Shown here: piece after piece, positions 35,277-45,057 of the stretch | Position numbering within the stretch: position 1 is the stretch's first letter | How the letters are laid out: each line of letters begins with the position of its first letter | Origin: Mycobacterium sp. MS1601 | Lineage (GTDB): Bacteria > Actinomycetota > Actinomycetes > Mycobacteriales > Mycobacteriaceae | NCBI RefSeq assembly: GCF_001984215.1 | Contig: NZ_CP019420.1 | Coordinates: forward strand, 4,216,001-4,280,000 | Length of the DNA stretch: 64,000 bases | Direction of reading: 5' to 3' | Position numbers and translations under genes: made by a program | The notes under the pieces: generated by a model | The model's database searches: none | What the model was told of the DNA's origin: nothing | The model's input: the letters and a program-made list of their open reading frames with translations, nothing else

Positions 35277-37757
35277 TCAGCGGGCCGATGCGCCGGTGAG
35301 TAGCTGCTCGACGCTTGAGGCGCTCGAGGTTGCGGGCGGTACTGGCACGTGCGGCAGTGTGGTCGGCACTGCCTGGGCCGCCGTCGGCAAGGAGATGGCG
35401 ACATCGGAGACGTTGACGATGCCGAACGACGTGAAATCCTCGTACGCCACCGCGGAATCCACGATTTGCAACCGCAGCACATCCCGGGAGTCGGCCATGG
35501 TGTAGGCGATGTTCTCCATCTTGATCTCGACGGTGTGTTGGCGGCCGTCGAGGGTCACCGGGATCGGAGTCACCAGGTTGCCGACCACCAGGCCCGTCTT
35601 GTCGTCCACCAGTTGGGCGTAGATGGTGCGGCTGGTACCCACGCCGGAGTAGGTCAGGGTCACCGTGGGTGCGCCCACGATGTGCACCGGTGCCTGCGCG
35701 GTGCCCTGGCTGGCAATCTCCACTTCGAGTGCGTGTCGTGACGCGGCGGCCGAGGGCAGCGACAGGGGGAACGGCGCCTGGGTCTGCGGGCCGGAACCGC
35801 CGAGAAAGGGCACCACCGGCAAGAGGCCGCCGGGCCCGGACTGGTTTATCACCTCGCTGCCGAAGAAACCGGTGCCCGGCAACGGGAGGTGATCGGCGGC
35901 GAACCAATCACCTTTCTGGTCCACCCACATGAACGTCGGGCCGGGAGTCGGTACCTCGTCACCTTTGTTCTTGACGTAGGTGTCCATCCAGGCCAGCGTC
36001 TGGGCAGTGAGGAAGCCGTACTGGTCGGCGCTCTGCTGCTTGTCCAGATTGAGGCAGTACCCGTGCCCGCCGCAGTACCAGATCATCCGAACCGGCACGT
36101 CCTGGCCCAGCTGTGCGGCATTGTCCAATGCCTGCTGCAGCACGAACAACCCGTCGACGGTGCCCTGAAGGAACATCGTCGGTGCGGTGATGTCACCCAC
36201 CACGGTGTCGGGGCTGTTTCTCGAGAGGAACCGCTGCTGGCCAGGTGTCAGGAAGCCTGCGACGAGACCGGTCACGATGCCCGCGTAGATCTGTGGATCG
36301 GGCCGGGAGCCGGTCAGCGCCAACGACAACGCCAGGAGCGACGCCCACGCGCTCTTGAAGGTGCGGTTGGGATACAGGGCTTCGTTGAGCGAGTTCCATG
36401 CAATACCGGGTGCGATGGCATCGATGCGGTGATCGATGCCCGCCGACGTCAACTGGATGCCGCCGCCGTAGGAGCCGCCGACCATCCCGACCAGAGGATC
36501 ACCCGCGGTCTCGTTCTTCACCCCGGGCTGACTGCTTGCCCAGTCGATGATGGCCGACACGTCGCGGGCCTCGAACAGTTCCGAGTCCAGATGCATGAGT
36601 CCGCCGGAGGCGAACTCACCGCGCGGATCCCAGGTCACCACGTTGTAGCCGGCGGCGCGCATCCGCGAGATCCCCGGCACCAGGCCGGCCACCGTGCTGG
36701 CCTGCTGCAGGTTGACGTAGCCGGCGGTTGCCAGGCTGGGTCCGTTGAGGAGGGTGGGCGCTTCCGCGCCGAACTCGAGGCCGCTGGCGGGGAAGAAGTT
36801 CACGCTGATCCGGGTGCCGTCGAAGGATCGGATCTCGGTGGTGAACGCGATGGGGGCGGCGTCCTCGCCGACGTACGGGGCCACGTCGACGACGACGCTG
36901 TACACGTGCGCACGGCCGATCAGCGGGGAGAGCACGTCGTTGACGATCGGCACCTGCTGCAGCACGACGATGATGCGGGGGGCCAGGGCGCCGACGACGG
37001 GAATGGCCTCGACAGTCTGGGTGAACCGGGTCTGTTCGGCGACCAGGACCGAGAACCGTTCCTGGGCGGCAGGACGCGACGGTGACAGGTAGGGCAGGAA
37101 TGTGAAGTCACCGTCTGCTGTGTCCAGGCTGACCTTGCCGCCACCGCTGGGTTTGCGAACCAGGGTGTAGGTCAACGGTTTTGGCGGCTCGGCCATGTTG
37201 GTACCGGTGATGACGCCGTCGTCGAGTGAGATGCTGGGGGTGTAGGGGACTGCGGCATCGGCCTGGCGCCCGGCGCCTGCGACCAGCGGCGGGTCCGTTG
37301 CGGTGTCCGTGGGCTCGCCGCGCTCCTGCCGTTCCGGGGTTGTGGTGGCGGCTGACCCGGTAGGCGTCGGGCTGGAGTCCAGTGTGTCCTGATTTGCCGA
37401 GTCGTCCTCGTCGGCGGACGTCTCGGCCACGTCGTCGTCTGCGGCGGTGTCCTGGGAGTCCTTGGCTCCGCGGTCCGTGTTAGCGGTGCGGTAGCTCGAT
37501 CGCTTCGTGGTCGCACGCGTGTCTTCGGCGCCGGAGTCCGTCTCGGCCTTGTCCACTTTGTTGGCAGACGTGTTGTCCTGCTTGGTATCTGAGGCCTTGT
37601 CATCCTGGGCAGACGACGACTCCGAGGTGCTGGTGCCGGGGGAGCTGTCCTCGGTATCGGCAGTGGCGGCACCGCTGCCGACAAAGATCGCGATGCCGAC
37701 GCCCAGTGCGACGGCCAATCCGCCGACTCGGCCCACATACTTCGAAGCGCCCATCAT
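35277..37757 (-). CDS. Exported CocE/NonD-family hydrolase (S15-like) with long disordered N-terminal region
   Basis: An 826-residue protein. A signal peptide (about residues 1-34, core GGLAVALGVGIAIFVGSGAATA) is followed by roughly 130 residues rich in Ser, Thr, Asp and Lys that look disordered and could span the wall. The hydrolase part has the nucleophile elbow GGSYGGG (about residues 430-436), the segment VTWDPRGEFASGG (about 375-387) and a C-terminal jelly-roll-like region (from about 640), as in X-Pro dipeptidyl peptidase/CocE enzymes. The catalytic His is likely in CGGHGYCLN. Substrate unknown. ATG 37757 could also be ATG 37754. Confidence 0.78.
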   Translation of the reverse strand: MMGASKYVGRVGGLAVALGVGIAIFVGSGAATADTEDSSPGTSTSESSSAQDDKASDTKQDNTSANKVDKAETDSGAEDTRATTKRSSYRTANTDRGAKDSQDTAADDDVAETSADEDDSANQDTLDSSPTPTGSAATTTPERQERGEPTDTATDPPLVAGAGRQADAAVPYTPSISLDDGVITGTNMAEPPKPLTYTLVRKPSGGGKVSLDTADGDFTFLPYLSPSRPAAQERFSVLVAEQTRFTQTVEAIPVVGALAPRIIVVLQQVPIVNDVLSPLIGRAHVYSVVVDVAPYVGEDAAPIAFTTEIRSFDGTRISVNFFPASGLEFGAEAPTLLNGPSLATAGYVNLQQASTVAGLVPGISRMRAAGYNVVTWDPRGEFASGGLMHLDSELFEARDVSAIIDWASSQPGVKNETAGDPLVGMVGGSYGGGIQLTSAGIDHRIDAIAPGIAWNSLNEALYPNRTFKSAWASLLALSLALTGSRPDPQIYAGIVTGLVAGFLTPGQQRFLSRNSPDTVVGDITAPTMFLQGTVDGLFVLQQALDNAAQLGQDVPVRMIWYCGGHGYCLNLDKQQSADQYGFLTAQTLAWMDTYVKNKGDEVPTPGPTFMWVDQKGDWFAADHLPLPGTGFFGSEVINQSGPGGLLPVVPFLGGSGPQTQAPFPLSLPSAAASRHALEVEIASQGTAQAPVHIVGAPTVTLTYSGVGTSRTIYAQLVDDKTGLVVGNLVTPIPVTLDGRQHTVEIKMENIAYTMADSRDVLRLQIVDSAVAYEDFTSFGIVNVSDVAISLPTAAQAVPTTLPHVPVPPATSSASSVEQLLTGASAR

Positions 37758-37859
37758 GACCTCGTTGTCACCCGACGGAATGTGGGCCGAGACTACCGCC
37801 GATCAATCGACAATTGACGGCATTCGCAAATTAGCGCGTGAGGAAGATCGAGCGTCAGC

Positions 37860-38531
37860 TCAGCGGTAGTAAACCTCGCCGCCGTCGGGATATCCGCCGC
37901 CGGTGGTGGTGATGTGCACGTGGTCGTAGTGCCCGTAGCCGCCACGTTGGGCGCCGGACGGTGTGTAGTAGACGCCGCGCCAGATGGCGTCCTGGATGCC
38001 GAACCGGTCGGCGTGCTTGAGGACGTAGGCCACGATCTGATTGCCCAGTTCGATGCTCTGGGCTGATCCGGGGTTCTGGATCATGACATCGAGTGCCAGG
38101 CCGTCCGGGTGCCAGCGCAGGGCATCGGCGCGAACACCGCCGATCTGCTGGATCTCGGGGAACACGGCGCTGATGCTGCGCGCGGTCAGGATGGTCCTGA
38201 CTTGTAGGCCGCGTTCGGGGGCGACGCCGACGGGCAGGGTGCGCTCGACGGTGCGCAGCCCGCGTGACGCCGACGCGTTCTGGTCGGCGGCGTATTTCAT
38301 GTCACCGCCGGCGAAGCCCATCGGGGAGACGGCGACCAGTTCCACGCAGCACAGCGCGGCGGTTTCTTCGGTGGAGGGGGCCATCTGATCGACGATGGGA
38401 GCGGCCTGGACCTCGACGGGAACCTGCCCGACGTCACCTTTGACGGCGAAGAGCACGGCGGCCGGAACGGCGACGGAGGCCAAGATCATCGACGGTTTGC
38501 GCCGCGTCTCGGGTTGTGAATGCCGTCCCAC
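37860..38531 (-). CDS. Exported or membrane-anchored protein with LAS-type (M15/ARB_07466-like) C-terminal domain
   Basis: A 223-residue protein. A basic N-terminus and a hydrophobic segment (about residues 15-30, MILASVAVPAAVLFAV) form an anchor or signal. The C-terminal domain has HPDGLALD (about 142-149) and HYDHVHI (about 202-208), the spaced His/Asp/His set of LAS metallopeptidases; mycobacterial members are labelled ARB_07466-like and whether they cut peptidoglycan is uncertain. GTG 38531 follows TAGGCT by 7 bases. It is downstream of PGRS copy 2 and upstream of the CocE-like gene on the same strand. Confidence 0.7.
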   Translation of the reverse strand: MGRHSQPETRRKPSMILASVAVPAAVLFAVKGDVGQVPVEVQAAPIVDQMAPSTEETAALCCVELVAVSPMGFAGGDMKYAADQNASASRGLRTVERTLPVGVAPERGLQVRTILTARSISAVFPEIQQIGGVRADALRWHPDGLALDVMIQNPGSAQSIELGNQIVAYVLKHADRFGIQDAIWRGVYYTPSGAQRGGYGHYDHVHITTTGGGYPDGGEVYYR

Positions 38532-38538
38532 GGACAGC

Positions 38539-38544
38539 AGCCTA
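38539..38544 (-). promoter_or_regulatory. -10 box TAGGCT, leaderless-type
   Basis: On the minus strand TAGGCT ends 7 bases before GTG 38531. Confidence 0.35.
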
Positions 38545-38699
38545 CGACAGGCGCGGCACAGTACCCCAACAAAAGTGGAAAAAGTATCCGCGACACGATT
38601 CGTTACTCGATCGAGATTGAGGCGCCATCAACCCGCGATGTGGCCGCCCGGATGCGGGTTGACCTGCGCAAAGAAGATCAACCCGCACCGAGTGCGTCC

Positions 38700-40016
38700 T
38701 CAGTCGATCGAGTGGCTGTCGCCGTCGGTGCCGGACTGCCCGGAGCTGCCACCGATACCGCCGGAGCCACCCTTGCCGCCGGTGCCTCCTTCAGCCTCGA
38801 TGCCGCCGGAGGCGTCACCGCCGTCACCGCCGCGGCCTCCGCTGCCCGCAATGGCGCCACCCGCACCGCCGGCGCCGCCATCACCGCCGTAGGCATCGGC
38901 AGGTTCCGACGATGCGTCGCCGCCGCGACCTCCTGCGCCGCCCGAACCGGCGATCGCACCGCCGCGGCCACCCGCGCCGCCCTTACCGCCGTCGCCGGTT
39001 CCGCGGGTTGTGGTGCCGCTGCCGGCGTTGCCGCCGCGGCCGCCAGTGCCGCCGATGGCGGAATTGCCGCCCTGGCCGCCTGCGCCGCCGACTGCATGGC
39101 TGTGGAAGTTGTCGGCGTCGCCTCCCTCGCCTCCGTTGCCGCCGTCGCCGATGACCGCATATCCGCCTGCGCCACCCGCGCCGCCTGTCGCGGTGGTGCC
39201 GAAGTCGGCGGCCTCGGCGTAGCCTCCGTAGCCACCGTCTGCGGCCACGCCCAGCGTGGCGTCACCGCCTTCGCCGCCGGCGCCTCCGGTGGCGTTGCCG
39301 AAGCCCGCCTGGGCCTGCCCGCCGTCACCGCCCACGCCGCCGTCGCCGACGATCCAGCCGCCGCGCCCGCCGTTGCCGCCCGCGGCGCCCTGGGCATTGA
39401 CGACGTCCGCGTCGGGGCCCAGCCAGTTGATGTCGTTGCCGCCGTGGCCACCCACGCCTCCGTCGCCGGAGAACAGCCCACCGCGTCCACCGTCCCCACC
39501 GCGGGTGGCTGCCGAGAGTTGGCCGTCGACCAGGTCGTAACGGGCGCTGGAGCCGGCACCGCCGTCACCGCCGTTGCCGATCAGCCAGGCGCCGTTGCCG
39601 CCCCGGCCGCCCGCCAGACCGACGCCGTGACTGCCGTTGCCGCCGTTGCCGAAGAGGAAGCCGGCGTCACCGCCGTTGCCGCCATTGGCTCCGTTGCCGC
39701 CGTTGCCCCACAGCAGTCCGCCGTTGCCGCCGTTGCACGCCGAGCCGGTGCAGTCCTGCGCGGCATTGGCACCGTTACCGATCAGCCATCCGCCATTGCC
39801 GATCGCTGTGCCCACGGTGAACGCGGCTGTGCCAACGGCTGGGCTGTTGCCGTCCAGCAGGTAGTTGAGCGTGGACTCGTTCGTGGTCAGCTGGATGTCG
39901 GTGCTCGGCATCTCGACGGAAGCGGCGATGGCCCACGCGCCCATTCCTGCCAGCGCGGCGCCGGCGATGCCTGCCGATGCCGCTGTCTTCCGGAGGGACG
40001 AAGTGGGTTTTGCCAT
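38700..40016 (-). CDS. PGRS-like glycine-rich repeat protein without PE domain (copy 2)
   Basis: A 438-residue paralogue of the 28610-30061 protein. The N-terminus (MAKPTSSLRKTAASAGIAGAAL) with a hydrophobic segment to about residue 32 suggests export. The shared module WLIGNGANAAQDCTGSACNG then GGLLWGNGGNGANGGNGG lies at about 70-110. The rest is GGDGG/GGNGG/GGAGG repeats, ending SGQSGTDGDSHSID. No PE domain. Both copies keep the Cys pair C-x4-C, probably a disulfide. Function unknown. Its promoter region carries the CAACTGTT and TTTACGC repeats. Confidence 0.8.
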   Translation of the reverse strand: MAKPTSSLRKTAASAGIAGAALAGMGAWAIAASVEMPSTDIQLTTNESTLNYLLDGNSPAVGTAAFTVGTAIGNGGWLIGNGANAAQDCTGSACNGGNGGLLWGNGGNGANGGNGGDAGFLFGNGGNGSHGVGLAGGRGGNGAWLIGNGGDGGAGSSARYDLVDGQLSAATRGGDGGRGGLFSGDGGVGGHGGNDINWLGPDADVVNAQGAAGGNGGRGGWIVGDGGVGGDGGQAQAGFGNATGGAGGEGGDATLGVAADGGYGGYAEAADFGTTATGGAGGAGGYAVIGDGGNGGEGGDADNFHSHAVGGAGGQGGNSAIGGTGGRGGNAGSGTTTRGTGDGGKGGAGGRGGAIAGSGGAGGRGGDASSEPADAYGGDGGAGGAGGAIAGSGGRGGDGGDASGGIEAEGGTGGKGGSGGIGGSSGQSGTDGDSHSID

Positions 40017-40114
40017 GGGGAAGGGTCTCCTAGCTGTTGGAAACGTCGACGGCTGAAGCCGATGGCCACGGGCTGGTGGCAGACAATGAACTTATTGATG
40101 GCTCTTGTGCTGGT

Positions 40115-40152
40115 CAACTGTTGTTTACGCTAAACAAATTTACGCAACTGTT
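40115..40152. repeat. Nested direct repeats CAACTGTT and TTTACGC
   Basis: CAACTGTT occurs at 40115-40122 and 40145-40152 (30 bp apart). TTTACGC occurs at 40124-40130 and 40139-40145 (15 bp apart). The block is about 100 bp upstream of PGRS copy 2 and may be a regulator site. Confidence 0.4.
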
Positions 40153-40403
40153 AAAAGTCCTGACAGGGACTGGCAAAGTCATCCTGGGCCTCCGTTGGTT
40201 TTGCTATGGGTGAGCCTCCGGGGTGTCGCCTCGGTGGATGGCTCCTGTCGCCGGGGATTGGAGTCCGTGCCGCAGAAGCACTCTCGGCAGTCGGGGGCCG
40301 CGCGGGTAAAAGTCAACCGGCGCAGTGGGTTTCGTCCACCGGGAGGGTGGATTGGCGGCCGGGGCCCGCTTGTTCTCCCGGTCGAACGCCTGTGTGAAAA
40401 CAG

Positions 40404-40429
40404 AAAACCGGCCCGCATCGGGGCCGGTT
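40404..40429 (-). terminator. Intrinsic terminator after tRNA-Gly
   Basis: On the minus strand AACCGGCCC, a 6-nt loop and GGGCCGGTT (plus 40406-40429) are followed by TTTTCTG and another TTTT, a hairpin plus U-rich tract just past the tRNA 3' end. Confidence 0.75.
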
Positions 40430-40432
40430 CTG

Positions 40433-40506
40433 TGGAGCGGGCGACGGGAATCGAACCCGCGTAATTAGTTTGGAAGACTAAGGCTCTACCATTGAGCTAC
40501 GCCCGC
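40433..40506 (-). tRNA. glyV: tRNA-Gly (anticodon TCC)
   Basis: A 74-nt cloverleaf read on the minus strand, including an encoded CCA (plus 40433-40435). The acceptor stem is GCGGGCG with CGCCCGC, the anticodon loop is CTTCCAA giving TCC, and the T arm contains GGTTCGATTCC. Divergent from tRNA-Pro, as in other mycobacteria next to tig. Confidence 0.95.
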
Positions 40507-40639
40507 GTGCACTGCTTCGAGCCAGACTGTACCGGCCCGAGGGAGCTCAAATCCAATCGATAGTCTTTCACCGATACGGCCTGTTTAACAGCCATGCCCG
40601 CGGAAGCCGTAGGATGCCGTGGGCTTGTGATGAGCATGC

Positions 40640-40716
40640 CGGGGTGTAGCGCAGCTTGGTAGCGCATCCGCTTTGGGAGCGGAAGGCCGCAGGTTCAAAT
40701 CCTGTCACCCCGACCA
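40640..40716 (+). tRNA. proY: tRNA-Pro (anticodon TGG)
   Basis: A 77-nt tRNA including encoded CCA (40714-40716). The acceptor stem is CGGGGTG with CACCCCG, the anticodon loop is TTTGGGA giving TGG, and the T arm is AGGTTCAAATCCT. It lies 55 bases upstream of tig. Confidence 0.95.
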
Positions 40717-40771
40717 GCACGACCACCGACCAAGACATCGTTGACCAGCGAAAGTGATTCGAGGAGTACCA

Positions 40772-42187
40772 GTGAAGAGCACCGTCGAGCAGTTGAGCCC
40801 CACCCGGGTGCGGATCACCACGGAGGTGCCCTTCGAAGAACTGAAACCAGACTTCGACCGCGCCTACAAGGAGCTGGCCAAGCAGGTCCGTCTCCCCGGT
40901 TTCCGCCCGGGCAAGGCGCCCGCCAAGCTGCTGGAGGCCCGCATCGGCCGCGGCGCCGTGCTGGAGCAGGTCGTCAACGACGCGCTGCCGTCCCGCTACA
41001 GCGAGGCCGTGACCACCACCGAGGTCAAGCCGCTGGGGCAGCCCGAGATCGAGATCACCAAGATCGAGGACGGCGAGGAACTGGTGTTCACCGCCGAGGT
41101 GGACGTCCGTCCCGAGATCGCGCTGCCCGACTTGAGTGCACTCAAGGTCGAGGTCGACGCCATCGAGATCACCGATGAGGACATCGACAAGGAGCTGCAG
41201 ACCCTGCGCGCCCGGTTCGGCACCCTCACCGGCGTGGACCGCCCCGCCCAGGACGGGGACTTCGTCTCCATCGACCTGTCGGCCACCGTCGACGGCGAGG
41301 ACGTCCCGGACGCCAAGACCGAGGGGTTGTCCCACGAAATCGGTTCCGGTCAGCTGATCGAGGGCCTGGACGAGGCGATCATCGGCCTCAAGTCGGGTGA
41401 GACCAAGGTCTTCACCACCACGCTGGCAGCCGGCGAGCACGCCGGCAAGGAAGCCCAGGTCACCGTCACCGTCGGATCGGTCAAGGAGCGTGAGCTGCCC
41501 GCGCCCGACGACGAGTTCGCCCAGCTGGCCAGCGAATTCGACACCATCGACGAGCTGAAGGCCAACCTGTCCGAGCAGGTCGAGCGCTTCAAGCGCATCC
41601 AGCAGGCCGAGAGCATCCGCGACAAGACGCTGGAGACCCTGCTCGAGACCGTCGAGATCGCGCTGCCGGAGAAGATCGTGCAGGCCCAGGTGGACGAGAC
41701 CGTGCACCAGGCCATCCACGGCCTCGACCACAGCGAAGAGCGCTTCGCCGAGCAGCTGGCCGAGCAGGGCACCACCCGCGAGGAGTTCGACGCCGAGGCC
41801 CGCAGCAATGCCGAGAAGGCCGTCAAGACCCAGCTGCTGATGGATGCCATCGCCGATGATCTCGACATCCAGGTAGGCCAGAACGACCTGACCGAGCGGC
41901 TGGTGCTGATGTCGCGTCAGTACGGCATCGAGCCCCAGCAGCTGCTGCAGGTGCTGCAGCAGAACAACCAGCTGCCCGCCATGTTCGCCGATGTGCGTCG
42001 GGGCCTGACGGTCGCCGCCGTGGTCGAAGCCGCCACCATCACCGACTCGGCGGGCACTGTGATCGACACCTCGGAGTTCTTCGGATCCGGTTCCGAAGAG
42101 GCCGATGTCGCGGACGCTGTTGACGAGGACGAAGCCGCCGAGGACGAGGCCGAATCCTCCGTCGAACCCGACGGCGACACCAAGTAA
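40772..42187 (+). CDS. tig: Trigger factor, ribosome-associated chaperone
   Basis: A 471-residue chaperone and peptidyl-prolyl isomerase. The ribosome-binding motif GFRPGKAP is at about residues 43-50, the FKBP-type domain spans about 155-245 ([15 protein letters not shown]), and the C-terminal helical arms reach about 430. The end is a long acidic tail. GTG 40772 ([13 protein letters not shown]) is chosen by alignment with tuberculosis [13 protein letters not shown] and a GAGGAG site; the longer frame from 40754 adds six unlikely residues. It leads the tig-clpP1-clpP2-clpX group. Confidence 0.96.
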   Translation: MKSTVEQLSPTRVRITTEVPFEELKPDFDRAYKELAKQVRLPGFRPGKAPAKLLEARIGRGAVLEQVVNDALPSRYSEAVTTTEVKPLGQPEIEITKIEDGEELVFTAEVDVRPEIALPDLSALKVEVDAIEITDEDIDKELQTLRARFGTLTGVDRPAQDGDFVSIDLSATVDGEDVPDAKTEGLSHEIGSGQLIEGLDEAIIGLKSGETKVFTTTLAAGEHAGKEAQVTVTVGSVKERELPAPDDEFAQLASEFDTIDELKANLSEQVERFKRIQQAESIRDKTLETLLETVEIALPEKIVQAQVDETVHQAIHGLDHSEERFAEQLAEQGTTREEFDAEARSNAEKAVKTQLLMDAIADDLDIQVGQNDLTERLVLMSRQYGIEPQQLLQVLQQNNQLPAMFADVRRGLTVAAVVEAATITDSAGTVIDTSEFFGSGSEEADVADAVDEDEAAEDEAESSVEPDGDTK

Positions 42188-42216
42188 AAAACGAGCGCAG
42201 CACCCCGGGCGCGTGA

Positions 42217-42227
42217 CGCTCACAGCG
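42217..42227. promoter_or_regulatory. Candidate ClgR binding site upstream of clpP1
   Basis: CGCTCACAGCG matches the actinobacterial ClgR core CGCYNANRGCG at every position and is followed by AA, as the consensus asks. It is about 85 bp before the clpP1 GTG. Confidence 0.55.
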
Positions 42228-42268
42228 AAAGCATGCGTCTCGGGGAGTGCACGTGTCGGCCAGTTGGT

Positions 42269-42274
42269 TAGGGT
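42269..42274 (+). promoter_or_regulatory. -10 box TAGGGT of clpP1
   Basis: TAGGGT would start transcription near 42281 and leave a leader of about 30 nt. The ClgR-like site is then centred near -60, suited to activation. No -35 is clear. Confidence 0.35.
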
Positions 42275-42311
42275 CGTTTGAGTATGAACACGAGAAAGCA
42301 GGTATCCCGTC

Positions 42312-42905
42312 GTGACTGACATGCGTTCCGGGTCAATGGGCCTGAACCTCACCGACTCGGTCTACGAGCGGTTGCTGGCCGAGCGGATCATCTTCCTGGG
42401 CACCCAGGTGGACGACGACATCGCCAACCGGCTGTGCGCGCAGATCCTCCTGCTGGCCGCCGAGGACCCCACCAAGGACATCAACCTCTACATCAACTCG
42501 CCGGGCGGTTCCGTCAGCGCCGGCATGGCCATCTACGACACGATGGTGCTGGCGCCGTGTGATGTCGCCACCTATGCCATGGGCATGGCCGCGTCCATGG
42601 GCGAGTTCCTGCTGGCCGCCGGCACCCGCGGCAAGCGTTACGCCCTGCCGCACGCGCGCATCATGATGCACCAGCCGTCGGCCGGTATCGGCGGTAGTGC
42701 TGCGGACATCGCCATCCAGGCCGAGCAGTACGCGCTGACCAAGAAGGAGATGAACCGGCTCAACGCCGAGTTCACCGGTCAGCCGCTGGAGCGCATCGAG
42801 GCCGACGCCGACCGTGACCGCTGGTTCACCGCGCCGGAGGCCCTCGAGTACGGCTTCGTCGACCACATCATCACCCGCGCCCACCTCAACGGGAGTGCAT
42901 CATGA
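42312..42905 (+). CDS. clpP1: ATP-dependent Clp protease proteolytic subunit 1
   Basis: A 197-residue serine protease subunit. The catalytic Ser is in [14 protein letters not shown] (about residues 90-103), the His is in ARIMMHQP (about 117-124), and the Asp is in the DRDRWF region. The N-terminus [21 protein letters not shown] matches mycobacterial ClpP1, which forms a hetero-tetradecamer with ClpP2. Start GTG 42312; ATG 42321 is possible. The stop overlaps clpP2 (ATGA). Confidence 0.95.
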   Translation: MTDMRSGSMGLNLTDSVYERLLAERIIFLGTQVDDDIANRLCAQILLLAAEDPTKDINLYINSPGGSVSAGMAIYDTMVLAPCDVATYAMGMAASMGEFLLAAGTRGKRYALPHARIMMHQPSAGIGGSAADIAIQAEQYALTKKEMNRLNAEFTGQPLERIEADADRDRWFTAPEALEYGFVDHIITRAHLNGSAS

Positions 42906-43528
42906 CCTCACCCAGTGCCCGTTACATCCTGCCCTCGTTCATCGAGCACTCCAGCTTCGGTGTCAAGGAGTCCAACCCGTACAACAAGCTGTTCGAAGAG
43001 CGAATCATCTTCCTCGGCGTGCAGGTGGACGACGCTTCGGCCAACGACATCATGGCCCAGCTGCTGGTGCTCGAATCGCTGGATCCCGACCGCGACATCA
43101 CGATGTACATCAACTCGCCCGGTGGTTCGTTCACCAGCCTGATGGCCATCTACGACACCATGCAGTACGTGCGCGCCGACATCCAGACGGTGTGCCTGGG
43201 GCAGGCCGCCTCGGCCGCCGCTGTGCTGCTGGCCGCCGGCACTCCCGGCAAGCGCCTGGCCCTGCCCAACGCGCGTGTGCTGATTCATCAGCCCGCGGTC
43301 GGCGGCGCCATCCAGGGACAGGTCTCCGACCTGGAGATCCAGGCCGCCGAGATCGAGCGCATGCGCACCCTGATGGACACCACGCTGGCCCGCCACACCG
43401 GCAAGGAACCGGCCGTGATCCGCAAGGACACCGACCGCGACAAGATCCTGACGGCCGAGGAGGCCAAGGACTACGGGATCATCGACACGGTGCTGGCGTA
43501 CCGCAAGCTGTCGGCCCAGTCGGCCTGA
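42902..43528 (+). CDS. clpP2: ATP-dependent Clp protease proteolytic subunit 2
   Basis: A 208-residue ClpP paralogue, partner of ClpP1. The catalytic Ser is in [16 protein letters not shown] (about residues 98-113) and the His is in [12 protein letters not shown] (about 129-140). It begins [20 protein letters not shown], typical of mycobacterial ClpP2, which carries the docking face for ClpX and ClpC1. Four-base overlap with clpP1 couples translation. A hairpin follows the stop. Confidence 0.95.
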   Translation: MTSPSARYILPSFIEHSSFGVKESNPYNKLFEERIIFLGVQVDDASANDIMAQLLVLESLDPDRDITMYINSPGGSFTSLMAIYDTMQYVRADIQTVCLGQAASAAAVLLAAGTPGKRLALPNARVLIHQPAVGGAIQGQVSDLEIQAAEIERMRTLMDTTLARHTGKEPAVIRKDTDRDKILTAEEAKDYGIIDTVLAYRKLSAQSA

Positions 43529-43540
43529 TGCGCAGCGGCG

Positions 43541-43569
43541 GTGTCGCGGGCGGATAACTACCGCGACAC
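43541..43569 (+). terminator. Hairpin after clpP2
   Basis: GTGTCGCGG (43541-43549) and CCGCGACAC (43561-43569) form a 9-bp perfect stem with an 11-nt loop, 12 bases after the clpP2 stop. It may terminate or attenuate transcription before clpX. Confidence 0.5.
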
Positions 43570-43663
43570 GGCCGCGCGTTGCGCGCCCCGCGAGGGGAAT
43601 CAGACGATATGTTCTTGCGACAGGCGAATACCACCGACGCTATTCGCTTTATCGGTCGCCCAG

Positions 43664-43681
43664 TACCCGCGGAAGCGGGTA
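43664..43681 (+). promoter_or_regulatory. GNRA-type hairpin in the clpX leader
   Basis: TACCCGC (43664-43670), GGAA, GCGGGTA (43675-43681) would fold as a 7-bp stem with a GGAA tetraloop in RNA. Role unknown. Confidence 0.35.
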
Positions 43682-43714
43682 GCGTCGGGAACGGCACCAA
43701 CAGAGCCCGACATC

Positions 43715-43731
43715 CCGGTGAATTTCACCGG
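43715..43731. promoter_or_regulatory. 17-bp palindrome before clpX
   Basis: CCGGTGAA (43715-43722), T, TTCACCGG (43724-43731) is a perfect palindrome centred 35 bases before the clpX ATG, so it may be an operator or an RNA hairpin near the ribosome site. Confidence 0.4.
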
Positions 43732-43757
43732 CGGACAGGAAGTGGGACCCCTGCACC

Positions 43758-45044
<1,287 letters not shown>

Positions 45045-45057
45045 TAGACACCGGGAG

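Larger units (their letters stand above)
40017..40432. other. 416-bp gap upstream of PGRS copy 2
   Basis: No gene is seen. The part next to the PGRS start (about 40085-40160) is A+T rich and holds paired direct repeats; the middle is ordinary GC-rich sequence without a coding frame I can support; the right end is the tRNA-Gly terminator. Confidence 0.6.

Noticed and set aside
38520..40133. 537-codon open frame antisense to PGRS copy 2
   Set aside because: GGNGG repeats are open in several frames. The Ala/Val/Thr-rich product is an artefact and the minus-strand frame has a proper N-terminus and a known module.
40568..42352. 594-codon open frame antisense to tig
   Set aside because: It is the reverse-strand shadow of a high-GC gene with strong third-position bias. 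It runs through the tRNA-Pro gene and into clpP1, and the translation resembles no family.
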